The notes under the pieces: model-generated
Databases searched by the model: none
What the model was told of the DNA's origin: nothing
What the model saw: only the letters and a program-made list of their open reading frames with translations
Shown here: positions 7,441 through 15,167 of the stretch, piece after piece
Layout of the letters: each line of letters begins with the position of its first letter
Position numbering within the stretch: position 1 is the first letter of the stretch
NCBI GenBank assembly: GCA_013286645.1
Contig: JABDFJ010000020.1
Coordinates: 1-37,587 of the forward strand
DNA length: 37,587 nucleotides
Source of the DNA: Chlamydiota bacterium
GTDB lineage: Bacteria > Chlamydiota > Chlamydiia > Chlamydiales > Parachlamydiaceae
Reading direction: 5' to 3'
Translations under genes and position numbers: made by a program

Positions 7441-8976
7441 CTAATGGGAATCAGGCGCTATTAACAATGCTGCTTGTTGACGATAGACTTTTGCTTCTTC
7501 GAGCTGACCTAACATTTGATGACAAGCAGCCACGTTTTTTAGGGCTGCAGCATTCACTCCCGCAATGAGCATTGAACGCTCAAAATAGGTTTTGGCTTCT
7601 ATGAAGCACTGCATTTCAAATAATAAGACACCAAGATTGAGCACAAAGTCGCCGGCTATTGGTCCGATCGGATAAAAATGTTCCCACACCCGCTCAATCG
7701 TGGCGCATAACATTTTTTTCTGTTCTTCACTAGCCGAAGGAAGGGCTTGTCTAATCGCAGCAAAGAAAGTCAGCAACACGCTAGCATCCCAATTGCCCAG
7801 TTTGATCAGCAGCAAGATATGGTCGAGCGGAGGATTTTTCCATTCATTTTCTGTTAATGACACAAATCTGAAATAATCGGTCGGTTCAAAGCTATCTATA
7901 TGTTCTTCAAAAGCCAAGAGGGTTTCAGGGGCATTGGTGAGGCCTAAGACACCAGCCATGACTACAAATGTCGAATCTGGAAAAGAAGTAAGACATGTTA
8001 GCCCATCATGTTGGCCAAAAAAATCAACTATAAGTTGATAACTCACTGGGAAGGAAAAACTGCCATGCAGCGATAGTTTTGGCTCTCCTAATTGACATAT
8101 TTGAGCTGCGGTACATACTCCTTGGTCACCCGCTAAAAGAAGCAGACGTGCTTGTGACCACTGCATCCACATACTTAACGCTTGCAACGCTCCGACAGGA
8201 AAAAGAAATGAACACCCTTCAGCCATGTGAGCATAGGATTCTAACAGAACATTTAATGCGTTGTTCTCGTAGTAAGGTTGTGAACTAGAGATGGGTTGAT
8301 ACGAGTAGCGATAGCGCAATCGATTGATCACCGTAGGATCTAAAGTAACTGGTTCCTCGTCTTCAACGAACAGAGTGATGCGTCCTTCTTCTAGATGTCC
8401 ATCTTTATAACGAAAAAGATCTTGAGGTATTGTGTCGAAGAAGTAATTGCAGACGAGAATTAACGGGTTGATTAGACTTTCTTTGGATAGTGTTTGATTG
8501 CGATTCAATAAGTGAATTGGGTCGTGCTGTGCGTGATGATAATAGGCACAGTCGAGAATCCCTTGTTCAAAATAAGGCTTCAGATAGGGATGCTCCTGCC
8601 AAAAGTCTATATTGCTGGAAACAATGTCTGTCATGACATAGCAGAGCTTTATTTTTGGTAATGAACTTGCAGCCAGCAGTTGCGTCAATTCCTGGAGAAA
8701 AAAATAAGCAAAACGCCCCGTACCAGCTCCTAAATCCAGAAGATAGATGGGATGGGCAAGCTCGATGGCAGATCGCGCCACACAATCGCGCACATACCCC
8801 AAAACAACTTGTGCATATTTTTTGGCCGTATATGAATTGCTTGTGATATAAGCAGGAACGCCATGCTTTCTCCATGCATCAATCCCAAACTGACTATAGG
8901 CATCATGCTGGAGCTTCCACAAGATCGACTGCGATAAACGTGTGTTGCTCTCTAAGATATTTTCAGGCAGATTCAT
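7441..8976 (-). CDS. Class I SAM-dependent methyltransferase with C-terminal TPR-like repeats
   Basis: A 511 aa protein. The SAM-binding motif I is YLLDLGAGTGRFAYFF (about 78-93), followed by an acidic motif II region (VMTDIVSSN, about 114-122). LILVCNYFFDTIPQDLF (172-188) recalls the NEFFDALP region of the NDUFAF7/MidA methyltransferase family. The region from about 440 to 511 (FVLNLGVLLFEMQCFIEAKTYFERSM, then AALKNVAACHQMLGQLEEAKVYRQQA) reads as two TPR-like helical pairs. Substrate unknown; a protein-arginine or other protein methyltransferase is one option if the MidA resemblance is real. It lies alone between two inverted-repeat spacers, so it is probably monocistronic. Confidence 0.75.
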   Translation of the reverse strand: MNLPENILESNTRLSQSILWKLQHDAYSQFGIDAWRKHGVPAYITSNSYTAKKYAQVVLGYVRDCVARSAIELAHPIYLLDLGAGTGRFAYFFLQELTQLLAASSLPKIKLCYVMTDIVSSNIDFWQEHPYLKPYFEQGILDCAYYHHAQHDPIHLLNRNQTLSKESLINPLILVCNYFFDTIPQDLFRYKDGHLEEGRITLFVEDEEPVTLDPTVINRLRYRYSYQPISSSQPYYENNALNVLLESYAHMAEGCSFLFPVGALQALSMWMQWSQARLLLLAGDQGVCTAAQICQLGEPKLSLHGSFSFPVSYQLIVDFFGQHDGLTCLTSFPDSTFVVMAGVLGLTNAPETLLAFEEHIDSFEPTDYFRFVSLTENEWKNPPLDHILLLIKLGNWDASVLLTFFAAIRQALPSASEEQKKMLCATIERVWEHFYPIGPIAGDFVLNLGVLLFEMQCFIEAKTYFERSMLIAGVNAAALKNVAACHQMLGQLEEAKVYRQQAALLIAPDSH

Positions 8977-9031
8977 AGCTTACCAATCAAGGTTGCTTAT
9001 TCACACATTTGAAATACCAGGTTGGTCAACA

Positions 9032-9150
9032 TTCCAATGGACATGGACGAACTGGACGACTTGGACTACCTGGACGAACTGGACAACGCACTCCAATATC
9101 GTCTAGTTCGTCCAGGTAGTCCAATTCGTCCAGTTCGTCCATGTCCAATC
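9032..9150. repeat. Inverted repeat with 9-bp phased TGGAC units
   Basis: The left arm 9032-9083 contains TGGAC starting at 9038, 9044, 9053, 9062, 9071 and 9080, mostly an exact 9-bp period. The right arm 9100-9150 is its reverse complement with about three mismatches in 51 nt. The loop is only about 16 nt. Both neighbours are on the minus strand, so transcripts could form a very stable hairpin. Confidence 0.92.
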
Positions 9151-9154
9151 GTGA

Positions 9155-9583
9155 CTAGCAACTCGCATTCTTAGCGATAAGTGTAATGGCTTGGCGGCAG
9201 ATCGATCTATCTGTGTCGTAAGTGAGGTGTTCACAAGCACTATCCAAAGGCACCCAACGACTCGCTTGAATTTCTTCTGTCTGTAGAATTACTGTACCCT
9301 TAACCTCAGCCACAAAAAAAGTCACCGTTTTGGAAACCGGCTTGCCGCTTTTCTTAAAATGATACTGCTCTTCGATAGCAACGTCAGAAAGATATTGCGC
9401 GATCTCGAGGTTTGTCTCTTCAAATAGCTCACGCTGCGCTGACTCACGCGGCGTCTCTTGATTTTCAGCATGCCCTTTAGGAAATCCCCAATACCCTGCT
9501 GCGCCATGTTGAATAAGCAACACTTCCCATGCAGAACCGTTCTTACGTAGTGCAATCACACCATACGAATGTTCTATCAACAT
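9155..9583 (-). CDS. Nudix hydrolase, probable diadenosine tetraphosphatase
   Basis: A 142 aa protein with a complete Nudix box at residues 37-59: G37, E43, then REL and EE in AQRELFEETNL. The preceding YWGFPKGHAE is typical of asymmetrical Ap4A hydrolases, which split diadenosine tetraphosphate to ATP and AMP. N-terminal SYGVIALRKNGSAWEVLLIQH fits the same group. It ends the conserved rsfS-fabF-Nudix row and starts 20 bp after fabF. From memory the same fabF-Nudix adjacency exists in Chlamydia trachomatis (CT770-CT771). Substrate assignment is from family resemblance. Confidence 0.88.
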   Translation of the reverse strand: MLIEHSYGVIALRKNGSAWEVLLIQHGAAGYWGFPKGHAENQETPRESAQRELFEETNLEIAQYLSDVAIEEQYHFKKSGKPVSKTVTFFVAEVKGTVILQTEEIQASRWVPLDSACEHLTYDTDRSICRQAITLIAKNASC

Positions 9584-9603
9584 GGGAAACGTGCCTGCTC
9601 TTA

Positions 9604-10851
9604 TTAAGATTTATAGGGCGCTAAAACAATCGTTGCATTGTGTCCACCAAAGCCAAACGAATTGGAGATAGCTACTTTAATGTCCGCTTTCACAGCTTTT
9701 GTCGGTACATTGAAAGTTAATTCAGACTCAGGATCATCAAGATTGATCGTGGGATGAATCATCCCATCCGTGATAGCCTTTATTGTTGCCACCGCTTCCA
9801 AGCCGCCAGCAGCACCAAGGCCATGACCGATCATCGATTTGGTGGAATTCATAAAAACTTTTTCTGGCTGCTTAAAAACTTTTTTAAGAGCATTAACTTC
9901 AGCCATATCACCTGCTGGTGTCGAGGTAGCATGCGCGTTGATATAGTTGACATCCTCAGCGCTGACGCCTGCTTGCCTTAAGGCATTGCGGATGCATAAC
10001 GCCACCCCTTCCCCATCACTTCTGGGTTCCGTCATATGGTACGCATCACACGACACTCCCCCACCCAGATATTCAGCCAGAATTGGAGCACCACGCGCTA
10101 GAGCGTGTTCCAGACTTTCTAACACCAACACTCCAGCCCCTTCGCCCAAAACAAAACCATCACGTCCGCGGTCCCAAGGACGCGAAGCCTTTTCAGGGGC
10201 ATCGTTGCGCTGAGAAAGAGCTTTGCAAGCAATAAAACCTGCTAACCCCAATGGGAGCACAGCAGCTTCAGTCCCGCCACACACCATCATATCAGCTTCA
10301 CCTGTTAAGATATGGTTGGCTGCGGCGATGATAGAATTATTAGCCGTAGCACAGGCAGTCGATATCGAGTAATTAGGACCCATGAAACCAAGGTCCATGG
10401 CAAGCAATCCACCTGCCATATTGGTAATGATAAAGGGAATAAAGAAAGGATTGACGCGGCGATACCCTTTGTCATACAACGCGCGTGTGTTTTCGACGAA
10501 AACACTCATGCCGCCCATACCAGAGCCTACGATGACGCCACATCTTTCTTTTTGTAGAGCATCTAGAGCGGCCCCCGTTAATTTGGCTTGCTCTAAGGCT
10601 TTCTTACCGGCTACCATGGCAAATGCAATGTAACGATCAACGCGGCGCGCTTGCTTTTTATCGAGATATTCCCCTGGATCGAAATCCTTAACACCTGCTG
10701 CAATTTGAGTAGGGAAATCTTCGGATAGGAGATCTGTAACCTTGGTGACTCCACTTTTTCCTGCTAACAACTGGGCATAGAAGCTATCGACATCGCTGCC
10801 GAAACATGAAACCAGACCCATTCCTGTAACTACAATTCTTTTTTTACTCAT
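9604..10851 (-). CDS. fabF: 3-oxoacyl-[acyl-carrier-protein] synthase II
   Basis: A 415 aa condensing enzyme of type II fatty acid synthesis that extends acyl-ACP with malonyl-ACP. The thiolase-fold active site is complete: nucleophile C167 in STACATANNSI, H307 in NAHATSTPAGD and H343 in SMIGHGLGAAGG. The C-terminal SNSFGFGGHNATIV is also typical. The N-terminus RIVVTGMGLVSCFG and full length agree with FabF, so the start at 10851 is sound. A 41-nt palindrome lies 23 bp upstream of the start, in the gap to rsfS. Confidence 0.97.
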   Translation of the reverse strand: MSKKRIVVTGMGLVSCFGSDVDSFYAQLLAGKSGVTKVTDLLSEDFPTQIAAGVKDFDPGEYLDKKQARRVDRYIAFAMVAGKKALEQAKLTGAALDALQKERCGVIVGSGMGGMSVFVENTRALYDKGYRRVNPFFIPFIITNMAGGLLAMDLGFMGPNYSISTACATANNSIIAAANHILTGEADMMVCGGTEAAVLPLGLAGFIACKALSQRNDAPEKASRPWDRGRDGFVLGEGAGVLVLESLEHALARGAPILAEYLGGGVSCDAYHMTEPRSDGEGVALCIRNALRQAGVSAEDVNYINAHATSTPAGDMAEVNALKKVFKQPEKVFMNSTKSMIGHGLGAAGGLEAVATIKAITDGMIHPTINLDDPESELTFNVPTKAVKADIKVAISNSFGFGGHNATIVLAPYKS

Positions 10852-10873
10852 TAGACTCTCATCTTTAATTATT

Positions 10874-10914
10874 CACAAACAAGCTCAAAAATTAGATTTT
10901 TGAACTTGTTTGTG
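10874..10914. repeat. 41-nt palindrome, copy 1 (CACAAACAAG family)
   Basis: CACAAACAAG and CTTGTTTGTG frame a stem whose inner parts are CTCAAAAAT and ATTTTTGAA. A second copy differing at only a few positions lies at 27531-27571, upstream of nusB and aconitase. Both are followed by GTATAC or GTATATAC. This copy sits in the rsfS-fabF gap. It has no U-rich tail and so does not look like a standard terminator. Confidence 0.9.
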
Positions 10915-10921
10915 TATACTT

Positions 10922-11323
10922 CTAACACGTCCTACGTAACTCATCCATGCTCTTCTGACTTACATCGGGTACGATAATTTCAACATCGACAATACTAGCA
11001 TTTTTCCAGACCTCTTCAAATGCATATTTTTCACGCATCTCTGGGGTAAACAAATGGATGACAATATCGCCACAATCGATCACAATCCAATCACCTTCAT
11101 TGTCGCCTTCAATATGGAAAAGTGACAGTCCTGCCTCTTGTGCTTTGCTTTTAATTTCACGGCACAAAGCTTTGACATGTCTGTTTACAGATCCTTCAGC
11201 GATGATAAAATAATCAGTCATGGATGAAAGACCGCGCACATCCAAGGCTAAAATATTAACCCCTTTTTTATCAAAGATCGCCTGTGAAATGGCATTAAGA
11301 TTTGCTCTATCTTGTTTGTTCAC
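10922..11323 (-). CDS. rsfS: Ribosomal silencing factor RsfS (iojap family)
   Basis: A 133 aa protein of the RsfS/YbeB/iojap family, which binds L14 of the large ribosomal subunit and blocks subunit joining in poor growth conditions. Characteristic blocks are GVNILALDVRGLSSMTDYFIIAEG (divided here by family-typical residues), NRHVKALCREI, and GDWIVIDCGDIVIHLFTPEMREKYAFEEVWKNA. It lies 18 bp downstream of nadD, an association common in many bacteria, and upstream of fabF as I recall for Chlamydia (CT769-CT770). Confidence 0.95.
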   Translation of the reverse strand: MNKQDRANLNAISQAIFDKKGVNILALDVRGLSSMTDYFIIAEGSVNRHVKALCREIKSKAQEAGLSLFHIEGDNEGDWIVIDCGDIVIHLFTPEMREKYAFEEVWKNASIVDVEIIVPDVSQKSMDELRRTC

Positions 11324-11341
11324 AAAACCACATGCTGTTTA

Positions 11342-11962
11342 TTATTTTGTTACTAAGTATAGATCATGAGCTTGTATGTAGTCCAATACTTTTCTAGGTA
11401 ATAAATGCACACAACACAACCCTTTAGAGAGGCGTAAACGCACTTCAGTACTCGATATTTCCATAATACGTGTCGGTGTCAATCCTTTGTTGAGCGCCTC
11501 AACCACTACAGAAGAGCCTTCAAAACCCTTGTCATTATCGTCAATAATGCGCCTACCCACTAACATGCGAGCATACTTTAAAATTTCTTCGGGTTGATGC
11601 CATTTGGCAAAGGAGTGGGCAGCATCATCACCAAGAATTAAAGAAAACATTGCAGGCACCTCTTTTGCGGTTTCTTCTGCCGCCAGCTGCCGCAATGTAT
11701 CGAGGGTATAGATCGGCGGAGAGCGTCCAATTTCTGCCTCACAAATATGAAACCCCCGCATCCCCTCAAGCGCACACTGCAACATATCGATTCTATGCTG
11801 TGTGTGTGCAAGTGTGCCATGTGTTTTATGGGGATTATGCGGCGTTGGACAAAACCATACCTCATCGAGGGCATGTGCTTCCTTGATCTCGATAGCTAGG
11901 CTAAGATGCCCAAGATGAATCGGATCAAACGATCCCCCATAAAGACCAATCTGTTTTGTCAT
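11342..11962 (-). CDS. nadD: Nicotinate-nucleotide adenylyltransferase
   Basis: Transfers AMP from ATP to nicotinate mononucleotide in NAD synthesis. N-terminal IGLYGGSFDPIHLGHL carries the HxGH motif (H16, H19 counting from the ATG). The C-terminal MEISSTEVRLRLSKG is the ISST motif of nucleotidylyltransferases, and PTPHNPHK and LGDDAAHSFAKW are NadD-specific blocks. I place the start at the ATG at 11962, preceded by AAGGTG at close spacing, instead of the GTG one codon earlier. It is the first enzyme-coding gene after the HAD gene and is packed against rsfS. The Chlamydiaceae are thought to import NAD, so its presence fits an environmental chlamydia. Confidence 0.95.
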   Translation of the reverse strand: MTKQIGLYGGSFDPIHLGHLSLAIEIKEAHALDEVWFCPTPHNPHKTHGTLAHTQHRIDMLQCALEGMRGFHICEAEIGRSPPIYTLDTLRQLAAEETAKEVPAMFSLILGDDAAHSFAKWHQPEEILKYARMLVGRRIIDDNDKGFEGSSVVVEALNKGLTPTRIMEISSTEVRLRLSKGLCCVHLLPRKVLDYIQAHDLYLVTK

Positions 11963-11980
11963 CACACCTTAAAACGTTTT

Positions 11981-12643
11981 TTAGATAATTTGCCATCGCC
12001 TCTGTTTGCTTATTTCTCGCAGCTTCCTGTCGGGATTAACACCTACGGCTGTGCCTGCGGTCAACAAAAAAGGCAAATCCAACACACTATCGGAATAGGC
12101 AGTGATGTCACTCCTGGTGAGCGCACACCTTTGACTCAGCTGTTCTAAAATCACAGCTTTACCTGCTCCATCCAAAACATACTGAATGTGACAAAAACAT
12201 GCTTCCCTGTCAAGGGCATATTTAGTGGCTTGCCATAGTGAAACTCCAAGCCTTTTAGCAATCGCTGCCACAATAAAATCGGGGGAACTAGACAAAATAA
12301 TGGTCAGATGCCCTGCCGCTTGTGCCTCACGTAATTTCTGGATAGCCGGCGCGTAGAGCTTGGCTGCAAAATCACCTGCTAGAAATTCCTCGACCAATTG
12401 CTTGACCTGAGACTCATTCTTCCTTGAAAAAAGCAGCCAAAATGCTATCTCATGAATTTTATGAATAGAAATAAAACCCATAGCATGCAAAACATAGGCT
12501 AAAAGCATGCCAACAAAGCGAGGTGTTGAAAAGTGCTTTTGACGATAAAGATACTGACCAAAGCTGAAAGCACTGTTTTGAATAAAGAGTGTGCGATCCA
12601 GATCGAAGGCACTGATATGCTGAAAAGTTTGGGATCGAGTCAT
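11981..12643 (-). CDS. HAD-superfamily phosphatase (subfamily IB, SerB-like fold)
   Basis: A 220 aa haloacid-dehalogenase-type hydrolase. Motif I is FDLDRTLF (nucleophile and second Asp), motif II is TIILSSSPDF and motif IV is AYSDSVLDLPFL. The helical cap region between motifs I and II and the ending AVGVNPDRKLREIS match the HAD-IB group that includes phosphoserine phosphatase-like and phospholipid phosphatase-like enzymes; the substrate cannot be chosen. The ATG at 12643 has GGTGG just upstream and is preferred over the GTG two codons earlier. It lies 18 bp upstream of nadD and is probably co-transcribed with it. Confidence 0.85.
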   Translation of the reverse strand: MTRSQTFQHISAFDLDRTLFIQNSAFSFGQYLYRQKHFSTPRFVGMLLAYVLHAMGFISIHKIHEIAFWLLFSRKNESQVKQLVEEFLAGDFAAKLYAPAIQKLREAQAAGHLTIILSSSPDFIVAAIAKRLGVSLWQATKYALDREACFCHIQYVLDGAGKAVILEQLSQRCALTRSDITAYSDSVLDLPFLLTAGTAVGVNPDRKLREISKQRRWQII

Positions 12644-12680
12644 GCCCACCAGCTTAGGGATCGTATAGAATTAACTTTGA

Positions 12681-12940
12681 CAGTTCTCGAGAGGAAATGC
12701 GGTTCAGATTGTCTTGTTGCATAAATGGAGCCCACCGTAATTCATCTATCATAAACAGTTTGAAACACAGAGGCACAGAGAACACAGAGAAAGAAAAAAA
12801 TTGGAGGTTGATTGTGGTATATACCTAAGGATATTTTGTTTTTTTCCATTCCTCTCTGTGTTCTCTGTGCCTTTGTGTTTTAAATTTTTTATCCTCAATG
12901 GTTTATTACTATATTGGATTTATGCAACAAGGTCGTTCAG
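12681..12940. repeat. Inverted repeat with CACAGAG units, bordered by TTGTTGCATAAAT
   Basis: The spacer 12650-12991 holds no gene. Left arm about 12762-12800 has CACAGAG at 12766, 12774 and 12783. The right arm 12840-12881 has the complement CTCTGTG at 12854 and 12863 and CTTTGTG at 12871. Outside these, TTGTTGCATAAAT (from about 12714) is inverted as ATTTATGCAACAA (to about 12931), with GTTCAGAT beyond on both sides. The layered borders suggest a small mobile element or remnant. Confidence 0.85.
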
Positions 12941-12991
12941 ATCGAGAAGATTTTTCCGAGGGGAGTATCAAAGTTATTTCTATACAATCCC

Positions 12992-14776
12992 TTAGGCGGT
13001 GAGCTCTCTGATTTTCAGCTCTAACTCTTTGATCCCTTGGTTAATCTTCTCCAAGCGCTCTTTCTCACTTTCAAGCTGAGCATTTTGATTCATCGCTTGT
13101 TCGAAGTCGAAACCTGAGAAACCACTCGATTTTCGCAGCTGATCGATTTGATCCTTAATTTCCTGACGTCGCTCTTTCCTTTGTCGTAACACCTCTCGCA
13201 ATTGCTGCAGAGATTGTCTGTCATCATCAGAAAGGGTAAGCAAAGAGCTCTCACGCTTTTCAGAGATCACATCGCGTAAAGGCTTAAGTTGACGTTCGAT
13301 CTCTTGCTTTTCAGCTTTACTCATATTAGCTTTACTTGCTTGCTCAAGCAATTCATCACGCTGCTGAGACAACGCTTCTAAATCTAGGCTTTCAGCTGTT
13401 TTGATGAGGGCTGCCACAGCATTACGGATGTCTGTGATTTTCTGACGCCGTTGGTTCTCGCGCTCTTGGTCTTGCTGTTGACGTGATTGTTCTTCCAATT
13501 GCAGCTTATCCAACAGCGGCTTACGCGCTGTATTCCATGCTTCACGCAATACCTGACGATCATCTCGTCCCATCTCTAATCCACGAATGAAGGCGCTAAT
13601 TTCATCGAGCTGCTTCATCCCTTCCGCCGTTGATGGTGGCGTTGCACTATAAGCCTCATTAAAAGCTTGGATCTTTTGCATGGATTCATCAAAATTTTGC
13701 TTGGAAACTACTTTTAGTTGCGCACGCTCTTTTTTGCGTTCTTTCTCTTCACTTTTGATTTTATCCCAGCATTCGCTTAAACGCATTCTAGTATGTGTAA
13801 ATGAATGCGTATTTAACGTAAGAACCTTGGCCATATTTTGTAAGGCTTTGATTTCCTCACGCAAGGAAAACAGAGAATTTTGGTAATCGCTATCGACAAA
13901 ATATCTTTTAATAAAGGCATCTACATCGGCAATAAAGCTATCACTAACGTCTTTAATGAGCTCTTTGCGTTGAGGAAATACCTTGTCACCTGCGGCCGAA
14001 AGGCGTTGGAAGAATTTATTTTTTTGTCGCACACGCATTTCAGTGCGAATAAGTTCTTTGCGCAAAGCATTGATCCGCGAGGCGTGTGTGTTAAGTAGAT
14101 TTAACTGACGCTGCAAACCTTGATAATGGGGTAAACGACTCGCCAAAGCCTGGCTAGGCAATTCAAAATCATGTAAAGAGATTCTTTCGAGTTGCGCTTC
14201 AAAGGCAGCAATGTCATCTTCCAAGGCCTTAACAGCAATCTCAATTTGTTCGACAGCAAACGCACTCTGCTCATCCAAAATTTCTTTCAAACGGCGGGCT
14301 TCTTTTGACAGCTCGTTGTATTTAGTCCATAAGTTAGCTCGTACGGCCGGAGCAATATTTTCTTTAAAGAGTTGTAAACAAATGGTGCGTGTTTCCCAAA
14401 AGCTTTTAAAATGAGGCGTGCCACTTTGCGCTAAAGAACCTTCCATAAAATCAATGGCAAATTGCAACTTAGACTCATTATCCGGCTGCTTCTCCAACTT
14501 TTGCAAAAACTCTTGAAAATGCTGATTATGAGGCTGATGTTTAACCGCTTCCACTTCACTTTCATGTGTGGCAGATTCATCAGCTAGATGTTCAGATGCC
14601 GTCTCTACAACAAGTTCTTCATCTAAAACATTTTCTTCTTCTGAAGAGAGGCTTTGAGACATATCTTCATGTGAAGCTGGCAAAGCGCTGTCAGCTAATG
14701 AATCGTGAAATGGTGTTTCAGGGGAATTTTCAGAAGACTTTTGTTCGATTGTACTCATAGATTCTAGCTGGCTCAT
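12992..14776 (-). CDS. Long coiled-coil protein of unknown function
   Basis: A 594 aa protein. Residues 1-95 are acidic and Ser-rich (SSEEENVLDEELVVE, ESEVEAVKHQPHNQHFQ). From about 95 onward it is predicted almost entirely helical, with long heptad-like, Glu/Lys/Gln/Leu-rich stretches (EEQSRQQQDQERENQRRQK; EVLRQRKERRQEIKDQIDQL; QLESEKERLEKINQGIKEL). No signal peptide or membrane segment. Its position between miaA and the rsfS block matches a hypothetical coiled-coil gene I remember in Chlamydia trachomatis (about CT768), so it is likely a conserved chlamydial protein rather than a spurious ORF. Structural or scaffold roles are possible; none is shown. Confidence 0.82.
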   Translation of the reverse strand: MSQLESMSTIEQKSSENSPETPFHDSLADSALPASHEDMSQSLSSEEENVLDEELVVETASEHLADESATHESEVEAVKHQPHNQHFQEFLQKLEKQPDNESKLQFAIDFMEGSLAQSGTPHFKSFWETRTICLQLFKENIAPAVRANLWTKYNELSKEARRLKEILDEQSAFAVEQIEIAVKALEDDIAAFEAQLERISLHDFELPSQALASRLPHYQGLQRQLNLLNTHASRINALRKELIRTEMRVRQKNKFFQRLSAAGDKVFPQRKELIKDVSDSFIADVDAFIKRYFVDSDYQNSLFSLREEIKALQNMAKVLTLNTHSFTHTRMRLSECWDKIKSEEKERKKERAQLKVVSKQNFDESMQKIQAFNEAYSATPPSTAEGMKQLDEISAFIRGLEMGRDDRQVLREAWNTARKPLLDKLQLEEQSRQQQDQERENQRRQKITDIRNAVAALIKTAESLDLEALSQQRDELLEQASKANMSKAEKQEIERQLKPLRDVISEKRESSLLTLSDDDRQSLQQLREVLRQRKERRQEIKDQIDQLRKSSGFSGFDFEQAMNQNAQLESEKERLEKINQGIKELELKIRELTA

Positions 14777-14862
14777 CTTAGGTGCTTTGTTTTGGATATT
14801 CTTCCGGCTTATTTTATACAGAAATATAATAAACGATCCTCGTTTTTAGGTAAAGGATGAAA

Positions 14863-15142
14863 GGCGCACTGCAGCAGTTCCCACTAAAAAATCGTACCCG
14901 TGCCCGTGTGCGTGCCCGTGCCCGTGCCCTAAAATCCGGAAACTTCACGAAAGAATTGTTGAGAATTTCTTGCCTTTCTTCGAAGAATTTTTTTTTCGGG
15001 AATTGCTGGGCGCAATGCAACAGTTCTCGCTAAAAAATTTTCTCTAGGAAAAGCGATCACTTTATCAGCAGTTCTTTCGTGAAGTTTCCGGATTTTCGGG
15101 CACGGGCACGCACACGGGCACGGGCACGATTTTTTTAACGGA
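14863..15142. repeat. Large inverted repeat with interrupted GTGCCC hexamers
   Basis: The spacer 14777-15167 has no gene. Arms 14885-14954 and 15072-15136 pair almost perfectly: AAAAAATCG, then GTGCCC hexamers broken by one GTGTGC, then AAAATCCGGAAACTTCACGAAAGAA. The left arm has one extra hexamer (70 versus about 64 nt). The motif CAGCAGTTC-N-CACTAAAAAA flanks the left arm at 14872, and a related copy lies inside the loop at 15018-15037. GGCGCA-N-TGCA precedes both copies, giving a direct repeat of about 30 nt. Confidence 0.9.
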
Positions 15143-15167
15143 AATCACTAGACGCAAACACTAAAGC

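Noticed and set aside
12801-12995. 64-aa plus-strand ORF in the CACAGAG spacer
   Set aside because: Phe/Arg-rich translation of the repeat arm and A/T-rich flank; no ribosome binding site and no family.
14814-15020. 68-aa minus-strand ORF with an RARARTRARVR stretch
   Set aside because: The basic repeat is simply the translation of GTGCCC hexamers in the inverted repeat.
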